NCBI GenBank assembly: GCA_030280995.1
Contig: JASXTE010000011.1
Coordinates: forward strand, 23,057,817-23,121,816
Origin: Hemileia vastatrix
Taxonomy: Eukaryota; Basidiomycota; Pucciniomycetes; Pucciniales; Zaghouaniaceae
DNA: 64,000 nt
Reading direction: 5' to 3'
Below, in pieces: positions 1-12,012 of the stretch (positions are counted from its first letter, which is position 1; every line of letters starts with the position of its first letter). Both the position numbers and the translations under genes were made by a program. The notes beneath the pieces were generated by a model. It did no database searches. It was not told the DNA's origin and was given only the letters and a program-made list of their open reading frames with translations.

Positions 1-2373
1 TTTTCTTTTCTTTTCTTTTCTTTTCTTTTCTTTTCTTTTCTTTTCTTTTCTTTTCTTTTCTTTTATTTTATTTTCTTTTATTTTATTTTTCTTTTTTTAT
101 TGTCTTTTTTTTTCTTTTTTTTCTTTTTTTCATTTTTTTTTATATTTTTATATTTTTTTTCTTTTTAAGGAGGTAAAGGCAAAAGACTAGGATAAATGAG
201 AATGGATAATGTGAAAGATATTGTTTTTTCTTTCTTTTTCTTTTTTTTTCTGTTTTTTACATTTTTTTACATTTTTTTTAAATTTTTTTACATTTTTTTT
301 AAAATTTTTTTACATTTTTTTTAAATTTTTTTACATTTTTTACATTTTTTTTACATTTTTATACATTTTTTTTAAATTTTTTTTAAATTTTTTTTTTTTC
401 ATTTTTTTTCATTTTTTTTATTTTTTTAATTTTTTACATTTTTTTTTCATTTTTTACATTTTTTGTCATTTTTTGTCATTTTTTTCATTTTTTTCATTTT
501 TTTCATTTTTATTAATTTTTTTAAATTTTTTTTTAAATTTTTTAAATTTTTTTTTTTCATTTTTTTCATTTTTTTTTATTTTTTTTCATTTTTTTCATTT
601 TTTTTCATTTTTTTTTTCATTTTTTTCATTTTTTACCTTTTTTTAATTTTTTTTCATTTTTTTAATTTTGTTTTCATTTTTTATCAATTTTTTCATTTTC
701 TTTTCAATTTTTTCATTTTTTTTAATTTCATTTTTTAAATTTTTATCATTTTTTCTTTTTCTTTTTTTTTATTGTTTTTTTTTCTTTTCTTCTTTTCTTC
801 TTTTCTTTTTTCTTTCTTTTTTTTATCTTCTTTTTTATCTTCTTTATTAATTTCTCATCTATTCTTTTTTATTTTTTTTTCTTACTTTTATTTCTTTTCT
901 TTTTCTTTTCTTTTCTTCTTTTTTTTCTTTTCATTTTTCATTTTTTTTCATTTTTATTATTATTTTTATTATTATTTTATTCATTTTTTATCATTTTTCA
1001 TTTCATTTCATTTTATTTTTTCATTTTTCATTTATTTTCTTTTCTTTCATTTCATTCTCTTTTTTTCTTTTTTTCTTTTTCTTTTTCTTTTCTTTTTCTT
1101 TTTTCTTTTTTCTTTTTTTTTTCTTTTTTTTTCTTTTTTTTTCTTTTTTTCTTTTTATTTTTTATTTTATTTTTTATTTTTTTTTCTTTGTTCTTTTTTG
1201 TTTTTCTTCTTTTTTCTTCTTTTCTTTTCTTTTTTAATTTTAATTTTATTTATTTTTCTTTTTTTTCTTTTCTTTTATTTTTATCTTTATTTTATTATTT
1301 TTCTTTCTATTTTTCTTTTCTTTTCTTTTCTTTTCTTTTCTTTTCTTTTCTTTTCTTTTCTTTTCTTTTCTTTTCTTTTCTTTTTCTTTTTTTTCTTTCT
1401 TTTTCCTTTTTCTATTTTTCTTTCTTTTTCCTTTTTTTTTCTTTTATTTTTTTTTCTTCATATTTTTCTTTTATTTTTTATTTTTTATTTTTTGTTTTTT
1501 GTTTTTATTTTTTTTATTTTATTCTTTTTTTATTCTATTTCATTTTTTACATTTTTTTCGTTTTTCGTTTTTTTATTTTCCTTTTTTTTTATTTTTTAAT
1601 TTTAATTTTAATTTATATTTTTTTTATAATTTTTTTATTTCTTTTTTATTTCTTTTATTTCTTTTTTTATTTCTTTTTTTATTTCTTTTTTTTCCTTTTC
1701 ATTTTTCATTTTTCATTTTTCATTTTTCATTTTTCATTTTTCATTTTTCATTTTTCATTTTTCATTTTTCATTTTTCATTTTTCATCTTTCATTTTTCTA
1801 TTATTTTTCTTTTCATTTTTTTTAATTTCTATTTTTCTTTTCTTTTCCTTTTTTTTCTTTTCTTTTTTCTTTTTCTTCTTTTCTTTGATTTTTTTCTTTT
1901 ATTTTTTATTTTTTTATTTTATTCTTTTTTTATTCTTTATTAATTTTTTTCTTTCCTTTTCCTTTTTATTTTATTTTATTTTTATTTTTTATTTTTATTT
2001 TCTCTTTACTTTTTTTTCATTCTTTTTTCTTTTTTTCATTTCATTTCATTTCATTTCACTTTATTTTTCTTTTCTTTTCTATTTTGTTTTTCATTTTTCA
2101 TTTTTCATTTTTCATTTTTCACTTATTTTTTCATTTTCTTTTCTTTTTCTTTTTTTCATTTTTTTTGATTTCATTTTTCCTTTTATTTTTCTTTCTTTTT
2201 TAATTTTTTTTCATTTCTTTTAAAATTACATTTATTTTTATTTTATTTTTAAGTTCTTTTTTTCTTTTTTTTTTATCTTTTTATCTTTTTTTCTTATATT
2301 TTCTTTTCTCTTTTCTCTTCTTTATTTTTTATTTTTTATTTATTTTTGTCTTTTTTTATTTTTTCTTTTCTTT

Positions 2374-2687
2374 CTTTTCTTTTCTTTTCTTTTCTTTTCT
2401 TTTCTTTTCTTTTCTTTTCTTTTCTTTTCTTTTCTTTTCTTTTCTTTTCTTTTCTTTTCTTTTCTTTTCTTTTCTTTTCTTTTCTTTTCTTTTCTTTTCT
2501 TTTCTTTTCTTTTCTTTTCTTTTCTTTTCTTTTCTTTTCTTTTCTTTTCTTTTCTTTTCTTTTCTTTTCTTTTCTTTTCTTTTCTTTTCTTTTCTTTTCT
2601 TTTCTTTTCTTTTCTTTTCTTTTCTTTTCTTTTCTTTTCTTTTCTTTTCTTTTCTTTTCTTTTCTTCTCTTTTCTTTTCTTTTCTTT
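2374..2687. repeat. (TTTTC)n microsatellite, about 60 units
   Basis: This is the longest uninterrupted pentanucleotide array in the window, with essentially one interruption (CTTCTCT) near 2667. The near-perfect state contrasts with the degenerate surroundings and points to recent slippage expansion. It is a homopurine-homopyrimidine mirror repeat, so triplex formation is possible in principle. Confidence 0.95.
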
Positions 2688-3228
2688 TATTTTATTTTCT
2701 TTTACTTTATTTTATTTTATTTTCTTTTCTTTTATTTTATTTTATTTTATTTTATTTTTTTTTCTTTTCTTTTCCTTTCATTTTTTTTCTTTTTTTTTCT
2801 TTTCTTTTCTTTTCTTTTCTTTTCTTTTCTTTTCTTTTCTTTTCTTTTCTTTTCTTTTCTTTTCTTTTCTTTTCTTTTCTTCATTTTCATTTTCATTTTC
2901 TATTCTATTTTTTTGCTTTTCTTTTTTTCTTTTTTCTTTTTTTCTTCTCTTTTTTTCATTTTTTTCATTGTTTTTTTATTTTTTTTATTTTTTTATTTTT
3001 TTATTTTTTTATTTTTTTATTTTTTCTTTTCTTGACTTTTCTTTTCTTTTCTTTTTTCTTTTCTTTTTTCATTTTTTTTATTTTTATTTTTTTTATTTTT
3101 TTTATTTTTTTATTTTTTTATTTTTTTATTTTTTTATTTTTTTATTTTTTTATTTTTATTATCATTTTTTTATCTTCTTTTTTTTTTTTTTTTAAATATT
3201 TATTTTTGTTTTTTTCTTTTCTTTTCTT

Positions 3229-3346
3229 TTTCTTTTTCTTTTTCTTTTTCTTTTTCTTTTTCTTTTTCTTTTTCTTTTTCTTTTTCTTTTTCTTTTTCTT
3301 TTTCTTTTTCTTTTTCTTTTTCTTTTTCTTTTTCTTTTTCTTTTTC

Positions 3347-3377
<31 letters not shown>

Positions 3378-3385
3378 TTTCTTTT
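3229..3385. repeat. (TTTTTC)n hexanucleotide microsatellite
   Basis: A regular TTTTTC array of about 25 units with one long-T interruption near 3350. On the minus strand it encodes only alternating Lys/Glu, which explains the spurious charged ORF there. Confidence 0.93.
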
Positions 3386-3899
3386 TTTGTTTTTCTTTAT
3401 TTTTTGTTTTTTCATTTCTTTTTTATATCTTTTATTTCTTTTATTATTTCTTTTTATTTCTTTCTATTTCTTTATTTCTTTTTTCCTTTTTTCTTTTTTT
3501 CTTTCTTTCTTTTTTTTTCTCTTTTTTTATTCTTTTCTTTTCTTTCTTTCTTTTCTTTTCTTTTCTTTTTCTTTTTCTTTTTCTTTTCTTTTTTTTTCTT
3601 ATTGTTTTTTTTCTTTTTCTTTTTCTTTTTCTTTTTATCTTTTTTTCATTTTTTTTAATCTTTTTTTTTCTTTTCTTTTTTAATTTCCATTTTTTTTTCT
3701 TTTTTTTCATTTTTTTTTATTTTTTTCATTTTTTTTCATTTTTTTTCATTTTTTTCATTTTTTCATTTTTCCTTTTTCTTTTTCTTTTCCTTTCCTTTCT
3801 TTTCTTTTCTTTTCTTTCTTTCTTTCTTTTTTTTTCTTTTTTTTAGTTCATTTTCTTTTCATTTTTCTTTTCTTTTATTCTTTGAATAATCATAATTGG

Positions 3900-3904
3900 T
3901 TTAG
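3900..3904. repeat. Target-site duplication TTTAG, left
   Basis: It matches 5250-5254 exactly and abuts the LTR tip TGTCAG. Confidence 0.88.
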
Positions 3905-5249
3905 TGTCAGGCTGAGGTCAAGTACAAAGATGTGAACTAGATTGAATGATCAGTTTTCTAAAAGATTTTAATTAGGACAAATCCAAGAAATATTAAAATA
4001 AAACTCAATATAAGGGTTTCAGTAATTCTAATCTCACTAATTATATATTGCTTACAACTTTATAAATGGTAGAGAAATAGATTTAATAAATTCAGATACT
4101 ATTCAAAGACTTTATAAGTACTCTTGATATGTATTGTATTTGTATTGGTTATATGTTTAATAGTAATGACAAAGAATAAAGAAAATAAGACCAAAAACCT
4201 CCTCCTTTTATACAAGATTACTTCCCCAATAACCCTATGATTTACCAGCTCAATACACAGTTAATGACGCCTAATTCTAGCCAATAGACATTTTCAGAAC
4301 CAAAAAGAGTGACTAGTAAAATAATTAGAATGATATCACCTGCCAAAATCCTGTAGTAATAGGGATAATCCATCAAATATAAAGAATAAGCAAAAAAGAG
4401 AGTATATGCGTATTATAAATTAATATAAAAGGCCAAAATAGGATAAATTAAGACTAATTAATACTTAATAATAAGGGGGATTAACAGTAGAAATGTTGGG
4501 GCTAATCATGACATTATACTACGTGAAATTCCCATTCAAAAATAACCAAAATTGACTGAGAAACCACCAAAAAACCCAAAAAAGGGTGTGAGATATGGGG
4601 TAACTACATGCAGGCCTTTGGCAGGCGCTTGCATGGGTAAATCCTTGATTAATTTAGGCAAATTTAAGGGTGGTAGTGAAAAAAAGTGCCAAGAATGAGG
4701 TTATTAATGAAATTAGTGCATATAAAGGGGGTCAATGCATTTATAATTAAGCTAGGACACTAAATAAGCGCCTGTCACCTATTTTAGTGTGTTTCCCCAC
4801 AGTGGGCATAGAATTTGGGGTAATTATAATGTGAAAAAGCTGATTTTGCTAAAAATGAAGCTATTCACATGGGAAAAATGCAGGCAGTATGTGGCCAGTA
4901 CAAAGAAGCCATTTCTGGCATAATAAGTGATTTAAAGTGCATTTCTTGTTTTTTACATAAAACAATGAAAACAACAGCTTTAAGTGCGCTTAAAAATTAT
5001 GTAGCCTTATATTTAAGGCTCTTAAGATTAGACTAACATATTCCAACTTAATATTAAGTACATATGACTTATAAAAAGTGGATATATGCGTGTATATAAG
5101 GTGTTATAATGGCATATTTTGTATATTATCATAATTTTACTTATGTATACTATTTGTGTACTCTAATTTATTGTTCCCATGTATAGTTCATGTGTTTAAC
5201 ATAACTAATAAGTACTTTTTACTCAGTCCTGGGGATATCCAGGCTGACA
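3905..5249 (-). mobile_element. Solo LTR, family A (Ty3/gypsy), minus orientation
   Basis: The sequence is the reverse complement of the LTRs at 5284-6785 and 13508-15002. It begins TGTCAGGCTG and ends AGGCTGACA, so it has TG...CA ends with the family's inverted tips. A perfect 5-bp duplication TTTAG flanks it (3900-3904 and 5250-5254), the length expected for gypsy integrase. It lacks about 150 bp present in the other two copies (between the ATGCCAG and AAGTGCA blocks), so it is an internally deleted solo LTR left by LTR-LTR recombination. It belongs to a different insertion from its head-to-head neighbour. Confidence 0.92.
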
Positions 5250-5254
5250 TTTAG
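5250..5254. repeat. Target-site duplication TTTAG, right
   Basis: Exact partner of 3900-3904. The following 29 bp are all that separates this solo LTR from the 5' LTR of the full element. Confidence 0.88.
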
Positions 5255-5283
5255 TGTGTTTTCCTTTTCTCTTTTAAAGTTTA

Positions 5284-6785
5284 TGTCAGCCTGTATATCC
5301 CCAGGACTGAGTAAAAAGTACTTATAAGTTATGTTAAACACATGAACTATACATGGGAACAATAAATGAGAGTACACAAACAGTATACATAATCAAAATT
5401 ATGATAATACACAAAAAAATGCCATTATAACACCTTATATACATGCGTATATCAACCTTTTATAAGTCTTATGTACTTAATATTAAGTTAGAATATGTTA
5501 GGGTAACCTTAAGAACCTTAATTATAAGGCTACATAATTTTTAAGTATACTTAAAGCTGTTATTTTCATTGTTTTATGCAAAAAACAAGAAATGCACTTT
5601 ATTTCACTTAAAAGTTGATTATATGCACTATAAATTTAAGAATATTAAGAATGCGCTTTGACAGTTCAATTTTTCTCATTTAGGACTATTGATTTGGCTA
5701 CTTAAATGAATAAAAATAACACTTTTCAAATTTGGTGTTTTTTATGCCAGAAATGGCTTCTGTGTACTGGCCACATACTTCCTGCATTTTTCCCATGTGA
5801 ATAGCTTCATTTTTGGCAAATTTAGCTTTTTCACACTATAATTACCCCACATTCTACGCCCACTGTGGGGAAACACACTAAAATAGGCAAAAGGTGCTTA
5901 TTTAGTGTCCTAGCTTAATTAATAATGCATTGACCCTCTCTATATGCACTAATGTCATTAATAACCTCACTTTTGGCACCTTATTTCACTACCAAGCTTA
6001 AATTTGCCTAAAATTAGTCAAGGATTTACCCGTGCAAGTGCCTTCCAAGGACTGCATGTAGTTACCCCACATCTCACACCCTTTTTTGGGTTTCTAGGTG
6101 GTTTCTCAGTCAATTTTGGTCATTTTTGAATGGGAATTTCATGTAGTATAATGTCAGGATTAGCCCCATCATTTCTACAGTGAATCCCACTTATTATTAA
6201 GCTCTTATTAACTTTAATTTTCCCTCTTTATTCTTTTATATTGATGTATAATACTCATATACTCTCTTTTTTACTTATTCTTTAATTTTGATGGATTTTC
6301 CCTATTATTCTAGGATTTTGGCGGTAGTTACTCTTCTAATTATGTTATGGGTCACTAGGGATTTAGATGAACATGTTTATTGGTTGGATGGAGGATTTAT
6401 TAACTGTGTATTAGACTGGTAAATCAAGGGATTCATTGGGGAAGTCAATGTGCATAAAAGGAGGAGGTTTTGGGTCTTGTTTTCTACATTCTTTATCATT
6501 ACAATTTAAACCATATAACCAAACCAATTACAACACATATCAATTAGTACTTATAGAGTCTTTTGAGTATTATTTGAATAATTAAAACCTTTTTTTCTAC
6601 CAACTAAGAAGATTGTAGGCCATATATAAAATTAGTGAGAATTATATTACTGAGACCTTTATTTTGAATTATATTTTAATACTTATTGGATTTGTACTAC
6701 AGTATTCATATAAGAACATTTAATTCTTCTAGACAAATGACCATTCAAGCTAGTTCACGTCTCTGTACTTGAACTCATCCTGAAA
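5284..6785 (+). repeat. 5' LTR of gypsy A
   Basis: It begins TGTCAGCCTGTATATCC and is collinear with 13508-15002. Its 3' tip reads ...CTCATCCTGAAA where the other copies read CTCAGCCAGACA or CTCAGCCTGACA, so the terminal CA has mutated. The following TTGGGGGCTTTT is the only PBS candidate and is not a textbook match. Fungal Tf1/sushi-type elements may self-prime, so its absence is not decisive. Confidence 0.92.
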
Positions 6786-6967
6786 ATTGGGGGCTTTTAC
6801 TTAAGAATTCTGTTGGTTATCTTCCAGTAAGTAACAATTCAAAAAGAGGCTACAAGTAAATAGAATCCCTATAGAAATATTTGGATAATTAAAACAGGTT
6901 GGGGTCACTTATAAAGTGATTTCAGCAAAAGAAGCCCTGTTATATAATAAAATTGTGATATTGAATC

Positions 6968-7135
6968 AACAATTTTACCACTAATTTAACATACAATTGT
7001 TATTAGTGGGTCTGTCAATAGAAAAATTAAATTTGTGATCTTTGCAGATAAAATTTTTTACCACTAATCTAACATAAAATTGTTCTTAGTGGGAGTCTTA
7101 CAATAGACCAATTAAATTTGTGATCTTTGCAGATG
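6968..7135. repeat. 83-bp tandem duplication in gypsy A leader
   Basis: Two adjacent diverged copies (about 6968-7050 and 7051-7135) both contain TTTTTACCACTAAT-like and TTTGTGATCTTTGCAGAT blocks. They lie in the untranslated leader between the 5' LTR and gag. The rest of 6786-7459 shows no gene. Confidence 0.8.
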
Positions 7136-7459
7136 ATAACCAATTAAACTGATTAATTGTTTTCTTTTAACAGGACTCTTAATCCCTTTTTATTGATTTG
7201 TAAAATTCATTTAATATTTAGAAAGAATCTTACTAACAAATTTTCTTTTTTAAATATAAAAACATGGCTACATATTGTAGACCAGTTAGATCAAGTGACC
7301 ACATAAAAGCATATTTGACTTTTGGCACTTAGAAATTCACTTCATACCTATAAATAAGCAATATAATTGTCTTCAGGTATTAATATATACTGATAAAACT
7401 CCTTCATTGAAGTTTTAATATCTAAATTTCAATTTTTTTAAATAAATCCCACGTACAAT

Positions 7460-9773
7460 ATGTGTGACAACAATGGCATTGTAAGTAATAAGGCAAAACT
7501 TTATAACTTAATACCTAGAGCTGAAAGACCTGTTTCAGGTCATTCAAATGGAGGGACAGGAATATCCCATTATAAACAGCACCCCACCAATGTCCTTGGA
7601 GTAAAGGGAAAGACTCTTAAAACAAGTATCAATAAAGAAAACCAAAAACACATTACAAGAGCAAATTCACTCCCTCTCCACCCTACTGAATACCCTCACA
7701 ATAAGAGTCAACAACATTGTAGACCAGATAAACAATCTGGAGAAAAGGGAAGCACAGGGTTTTGTAAAAGTCAAACAGGCTCTAGTGGATATAAAGGACC
7801 AACCACAAACAGTGGCACCAAACAATTCCATAGCAACACCTCCAGTCCAAGAGGAGGACCAAATAATTACAGTCAGCAAATGGAAGTGGGATTGGTATGC
7901 CCAAAACTACAATGACCCTCAACATCAGGGCTCCAGCAGTCACCCTTACAGGGGAAAGGCAAGGAGAGGCAGGGGAAGTGGAATAAGACTTTGGTAAGTC
8001 ATCCATCTTCTCATGATCAATTGTATCATCCTAAAAATGAGTTACTTATAGGTAATGTGATTTATAAGGAATTTTTAGATAAAATTGATGAGGATCTAAA
8101 GAATTATTCATTTGATAATAATATGTTAAACTTATCTTTAAATGAGGACAATGTAAATAGTTTTATTGATCAGCAGGATAATGCTATTAATATAAAATTG
8201 GAACCAAATGAATTAAATCTTGAACCTGATGATGAGTCTTCTGAGTTAGACAAAGAAAAAATTGAATACTTTTTAAAAGAAAATCCAATGGAATCAAAGA
8301 TAATAAGTAAATTATTATTAAGAATTGATAAATTGGAAGAGTTCTCTAAAGAGTCAAACAATAATACAGAAAATGTATTATTAACACTCACACAATCATT
8401 GAGTACAACAGCCAATAGGTTAAAGATTATTGAGAATTCAAATAATGAATTAATCAATGAAAACAAAAGATTAAACTCTGAGATTAAAAATTTAGAAAAT
8501 AAATTAGAACACTCTCAGAATATTATGGCTACCATAGAGGGACGTGTAAAATTGTCTTTTTCAAATGTAAATGATACCTTGACTCATGTACCTGTAATAA
8601 AATATAGGTTATAAAGAGTAGAAATTGAAGTATCAAAAATTTTGAAAAATACTGAGAAAGTAAAAGATAATACCTCTTATGTGGCAAGAGTACCAGTTTT
8701 CATGAAACACTCAGATGATAAACAAATGATTGAACATGAACATAGTGTCATGGGCTCTGAGAACTTAAAATCAGTAAAAGATGAAATCAATGATCATCTT
8801 TCTAAAGTAAGTGAATTACTTAATATTCCTCAGGTTAGGGAAGCAAAAACTAGCCAAAAGAACTAACCTAAGTTAGATCAGTACCCTTCTTTTGACAGGG
8901 ACTCAAAATATGATTGGCAAAAATTCATTCAAAGAATTGATAACTAAAAGTTTTCATAAAATTACCTGATGAAAAATTACATCAAAATTAATATCTTTAT
9001 TTACAGATGTGGCCTTATTATGGTTTGAATCTGTATTGAGTGAGGGAATTAACTACTCCTGGAATGAATGGAAAGCACTAATTGAAAGACAATTTGGTTG
9101 CCCAAAATTCAAAATCACTCAAAAAAGATTGTATGAAAGAGCCAGATATAATCCAAATGCTGGAGATAAACCCATGGTCTTTTTAATGAATTTAATAAAA
9201 ATCATTAAAGCTATGGATCCAAAAATGGATTATGATGAGTGGAAAGAGAAAATAATATACAAGTTGCCTATATCAGTTAGAGACATTATTGTAGCTAGAA
9301 CTGAAAACATCAGAGATACCTCTGGGTTCATTAATATATGCAACGATATACTATTAAACCACAAATATGAAACCAAGTTTAATAATTACAAACAAAGTGT
9401 TGACGTAGTAAAACCTACTACAAGTAAGTTACCAGTGGAAAAGAAAAATCCTTCAGCTCCCCTTGTCCCTAAAAGACAAGAAAATTACACTTGTTATAAA
9501 TGTGATAAGCTTTGGGTTAAGGGTCACATGTGTAAGAAAAGAATTAATGTTATTGAAACCTCACAAAATTCTGAACCAAGTAATTATGAAGATGAGAATG
9601 TGGAATCCAATGAGGATTCTAAAAGTAACATATCTTACAGTGATGATGAACATGAGATATTTGTATTAGAACAGGATATTATGTTCCTGAATGATGCTAT
9701 ACCTCATACAGATACATCTTTAACTTATATTGAAGAAGCTGAAATAATTAAAGATGTATTTCATGATACTTAA
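7460..9773 (+). pseudogene. Gypsy A gag (nucleocapsid precursor), broken
   Basis: Gag would form the virus-like particle that packages retrotransposon RNA. From 7460 one frame runs to 8866 through two in-frame stops (TGA at 7913, TAA at 8612). After a frame change, 9009-9773 continues. The 7991-8614 part is acidic, Asn-rich and predicted coiled coil (LENKLEHSQN near its end). The 9009-9773 part looks like the capsid domain of fungal gypsy gags (WFESVL near its start, YERARYNPNAGDKP), followed by a zinc knuckle of the form C-x2-C-x7-H-x-C (CYKCDKLWVKGHMC), the variant typical of chromoviruses, then an acidic tail leading to the protease. The first ATG at 7460 is taken because no in-frame start precedes it after the leader. 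The N-terminal 150 codons are unrecognised. Confidence 0.75.
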
Positions 9774-9818
9774 AAAATAACACCTATCAGAGCACCTGTT
9801 ATTATATGTTGAAGAGAA

Positions 9819-10244
9819 ATGAATGCCATTCTTGACACTGGGGCTGCAGGTAGTGTAGTTTCTATTAATATAATGATGAAGCTTGACAGTAAGTATATGG
9901 AAAAACTAGAACCTGTTTAAACAAAGAATTGGAGGGGCTTTGGTTCAGTTTTAAATCCTATTGGCAAATACAAAACTGCTGTATTATTTAAGTATAATAA
10001 TGGATATGTAAGAGCAGTGTGTGAATTTGTTGTAATGGATAATAATGATTTCAGTGATTGGTTTATTATTGGCAATGACTTATTGACAAAATTTGGCATT
10101 AAACTAGGTCCTTCAAACATTTGCTTCACTATAGGCGTGAATGGTAAGAGAAAATTCAAAGTACGTTCTGAAAATTCAGTGTATTCCTTTTCTAATAGAG
10201 AGGAGCAATTGCAAGGTGGAAGAACCACCACTGAAGTGGTATAA
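9819..10244 (+). pseudogene. Gypsy A aspartic protease (retropepsin)
   Basis: The retropepsin active-site motif DTGA is seen at 9834-9845 within AILDTGAAGSVVS. It is followed by about 130 residues including DWFIIGNDLLTKFGI, the conserved second half of retropepsins (ILG-like segment). It would cleave the gag-pol polyprotein. The frame is the same as the gag capsid part upstream (stop at 9771) and RT downstream (stop at 10242), consistent with an ancestral gag-PR-RT fusion. An in-frame stop near 9918 breaks it. Confidence 0.82.
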
Positions 10245-10262
10245 TGGGACAATGAAATCCTA

Positions 10263-11443
10263 ATGGCCTCTTTCAATCCTCAACTCTCAAAAATTGAAGA
10301 AAACAATATTTTGAGATTGATAAAATCTTATCCTATGGCATTTGCTCATGGTTCAAATGAGCTAGGATTGGTCAAAGACCATGAGATGAAAATCTCTTTA
10401 AGCTGTGATTTGGATAATATTCCTGGCAGCCTGAAAAAGAAACCTTACCCAGCTTCTCCTGGAAAAAGGAAAGACATTGAAGACAAAATTAAAGTGTTGT
10501 TAGAAATGTGTTTTGTTAAAAAAGTGGACACAACACCTTAGTATTGTATTATTTCACCAATATTAATCTCTTATGAAAAAGATAAGTCAAGATTATGTGG
10601 TGATTATAGAGCTCTGAATACATACACTGTAGATGTTATTTACCCTCTACCAAGGATAACTTCTATCCATGCTACCTTACAGGGAGCAAAATATATTTCC
10701 TGTCTAGATGAAAACAAAGGTTACCACCAGATTCCTGTGGAAAAGAATTCTCAAAATTACTTACTAATAACCACACATATGGGAATTTATAAGTGTGTGA
10801 GAATGCCATTTGGCCCAATGAATGCACCTTCAGTCTTCCAAAAATTGATGGATAGTGTCTTTCATCAAGAAATGGTTGAAGAATGGCTTTTGGTTTATAT
10901 TGATGACATCATAGTGTTTTCAAAACATATGATGAACATTTAAATCACCTGAAGAGAGTCTTTCAAAAGATGGATGAAATTAATATGACAATTGCATTAA
11001 AGAAATGTAAGTTTGAATTTAAATCCTTGAAAGTACTTGGACATGTTGTATCTAGATTACAAATTAGTGTTGACCAGAATAAGGTGGCAGCAATTAAAAA
11101 CATTGATATACCTATGAATGTAAAAGATGTTCAAAGTTTTTTGGGTATGTGTGGATATTATAGACAGTATATTAAAAACTACCAATCCATTGCAGCTCCT
11201 TTAACAACGTTAACCATGAAAAATCAGGCTTTCATTAGGAATAATGAAAGACAACACACAATTAATAAATTAAAAGAATGTTTAATGTCAGCTCCAATAT
11301 TGGGACTGCCAGATTTCACCCTACCTTTTATCTTGAAAACTGATGCAAGCTTCACAGGGTTAGATGCTGCTTCACAGCAAAAACAGGTAATAAATGGAAA
11401 ATTATCTGAATTAGTTATCTGTTATATATCCAGAACCTTATGA
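10263..11443 (+). pseudogene. Gypsy A reverse transcriptase and RNase H N-terminal part
   Basis: RT motifs appear in order: PYPASPGKRKDIEDKI (finger region), LCGDYRALN (about 10594), CLDENKGYHQIPV where LDLxxGYHQI is usual (about 10703), MPFGPMNAPSVFQ (about 10804), and the catalytic VYIDDIIVFS (about 10893). The stop at 10539 and a one-base frame change near 10925-10970 split it. The downstream piece (10970-11443) carries the thumb/connection (LGHVVS, FLGMCGYYRQYI) and the RNase H start LKTDAS. The second Asp residue of YxDD is intact. It would copy the element RNA into cDNA. It is non-functional because of the breaks. Confidence 0.9.
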
Positions 11444-11488
11444 AAGACAGAATTAAGGTATGGTGCCACACAACTGGAATGTTTAGCT

Positions 11489-11986
11489 GTGGTGTGGGCC
11501 TTGGAGAAACTTCATTACTACCTGGAAGACCAGAAGTTTGAACTAATAACAGATTGCAGTGCAGTAAAATCATTGCTAAACATGAAAACACCTAATAGGC
11601 ACATGGTTAGATGGCAACTAGCTGTACAAGAGTACAGAGGGAGAATGGCAATCACTCATAGAGCAGGAACATTGCATTCTGATGTGGATTTATTATCCAG
11701 AAGTCCTTTGCCAAATGATACTGACAACCCAGCTTATGTACCTGAAAATGAAGTTATACATATCTTTGAAATTTATATAGTGGATTTAGAGGAGGAGTTT
11801 ATGCAAACTATATTGGAAAATTATTCATCTGATAAAGATTTGACTAAACTATCTACCATTCTAAATGATCCAACTAATGCCTCCATGAGTGCATTAATTA
11901 AAACCTTACCTCCAAAGTATAGAAATGCATTGGAAAAAGTAAACTGTCAATTGAAGATGGATATATATATTCCAGGAAAAATCTAA
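11489..11986 (+). pseudogene. Gypsy A RNase H C-terminal part and integrase lead-in
   Basis: The reading frame starts with VWALEKLHYYLEDQKFELITD, the RNase H segment preceding the third catalytic Asp (TDCSAVKSLL). It then has RWQLAVQEY and HRAGTLHSDVDLLSR, where the typical family motif is HRpGkxhxxADaLSR. The same frame is used as 10970-11443, with a stop between them at about 11441. The tail (11700-11986) is the linker to the integrase zinc domain. It degrades the RNA strand of the hybrid. Confidence 0.85.
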
Positions 11987-12012
11987 GTAATGTAATAGTA
12001 ATACCACCTTCT

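Larger units (their letters stand above)
1..3880. repeat. 3.9-kb homopyrimidine low-complexity tract
   Basis: The plus strand is almost wholly T and C with scattered A; G is nearly absent. Sub-blocks are pure TTTTC arrays (1-62, about 1314-1380, 2374-2687, 2795-2880), a TTTTTC array (about 3229-3385), a TTTTTCA array (about 1699-1795) and irregular T-rich sequence. The only ordinary sequence is a purine-bearing island at about 166-222. Apparent long ORFs here are Phe/Ser/Leu strings (plus) or Lys/Glu strings (minus) forced by base composition, and are not genes. The tract ends at unique sequence near 3885. Confidence 0.95.

Noticed and set aside
1..62. Telomere repeat at the window edge
   Set aside because: TTTTC does not match known telomere repeats, and the tract passes into irregular sequence without strand polarity of G.
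221..3710. Long Phe/Ser/Leu ORFs (plus) and Lys/Glu ORFs (minus)
   Set aside because: Direct consequence of the pyrimidine-only sequence; no domain, start context or codon bias.
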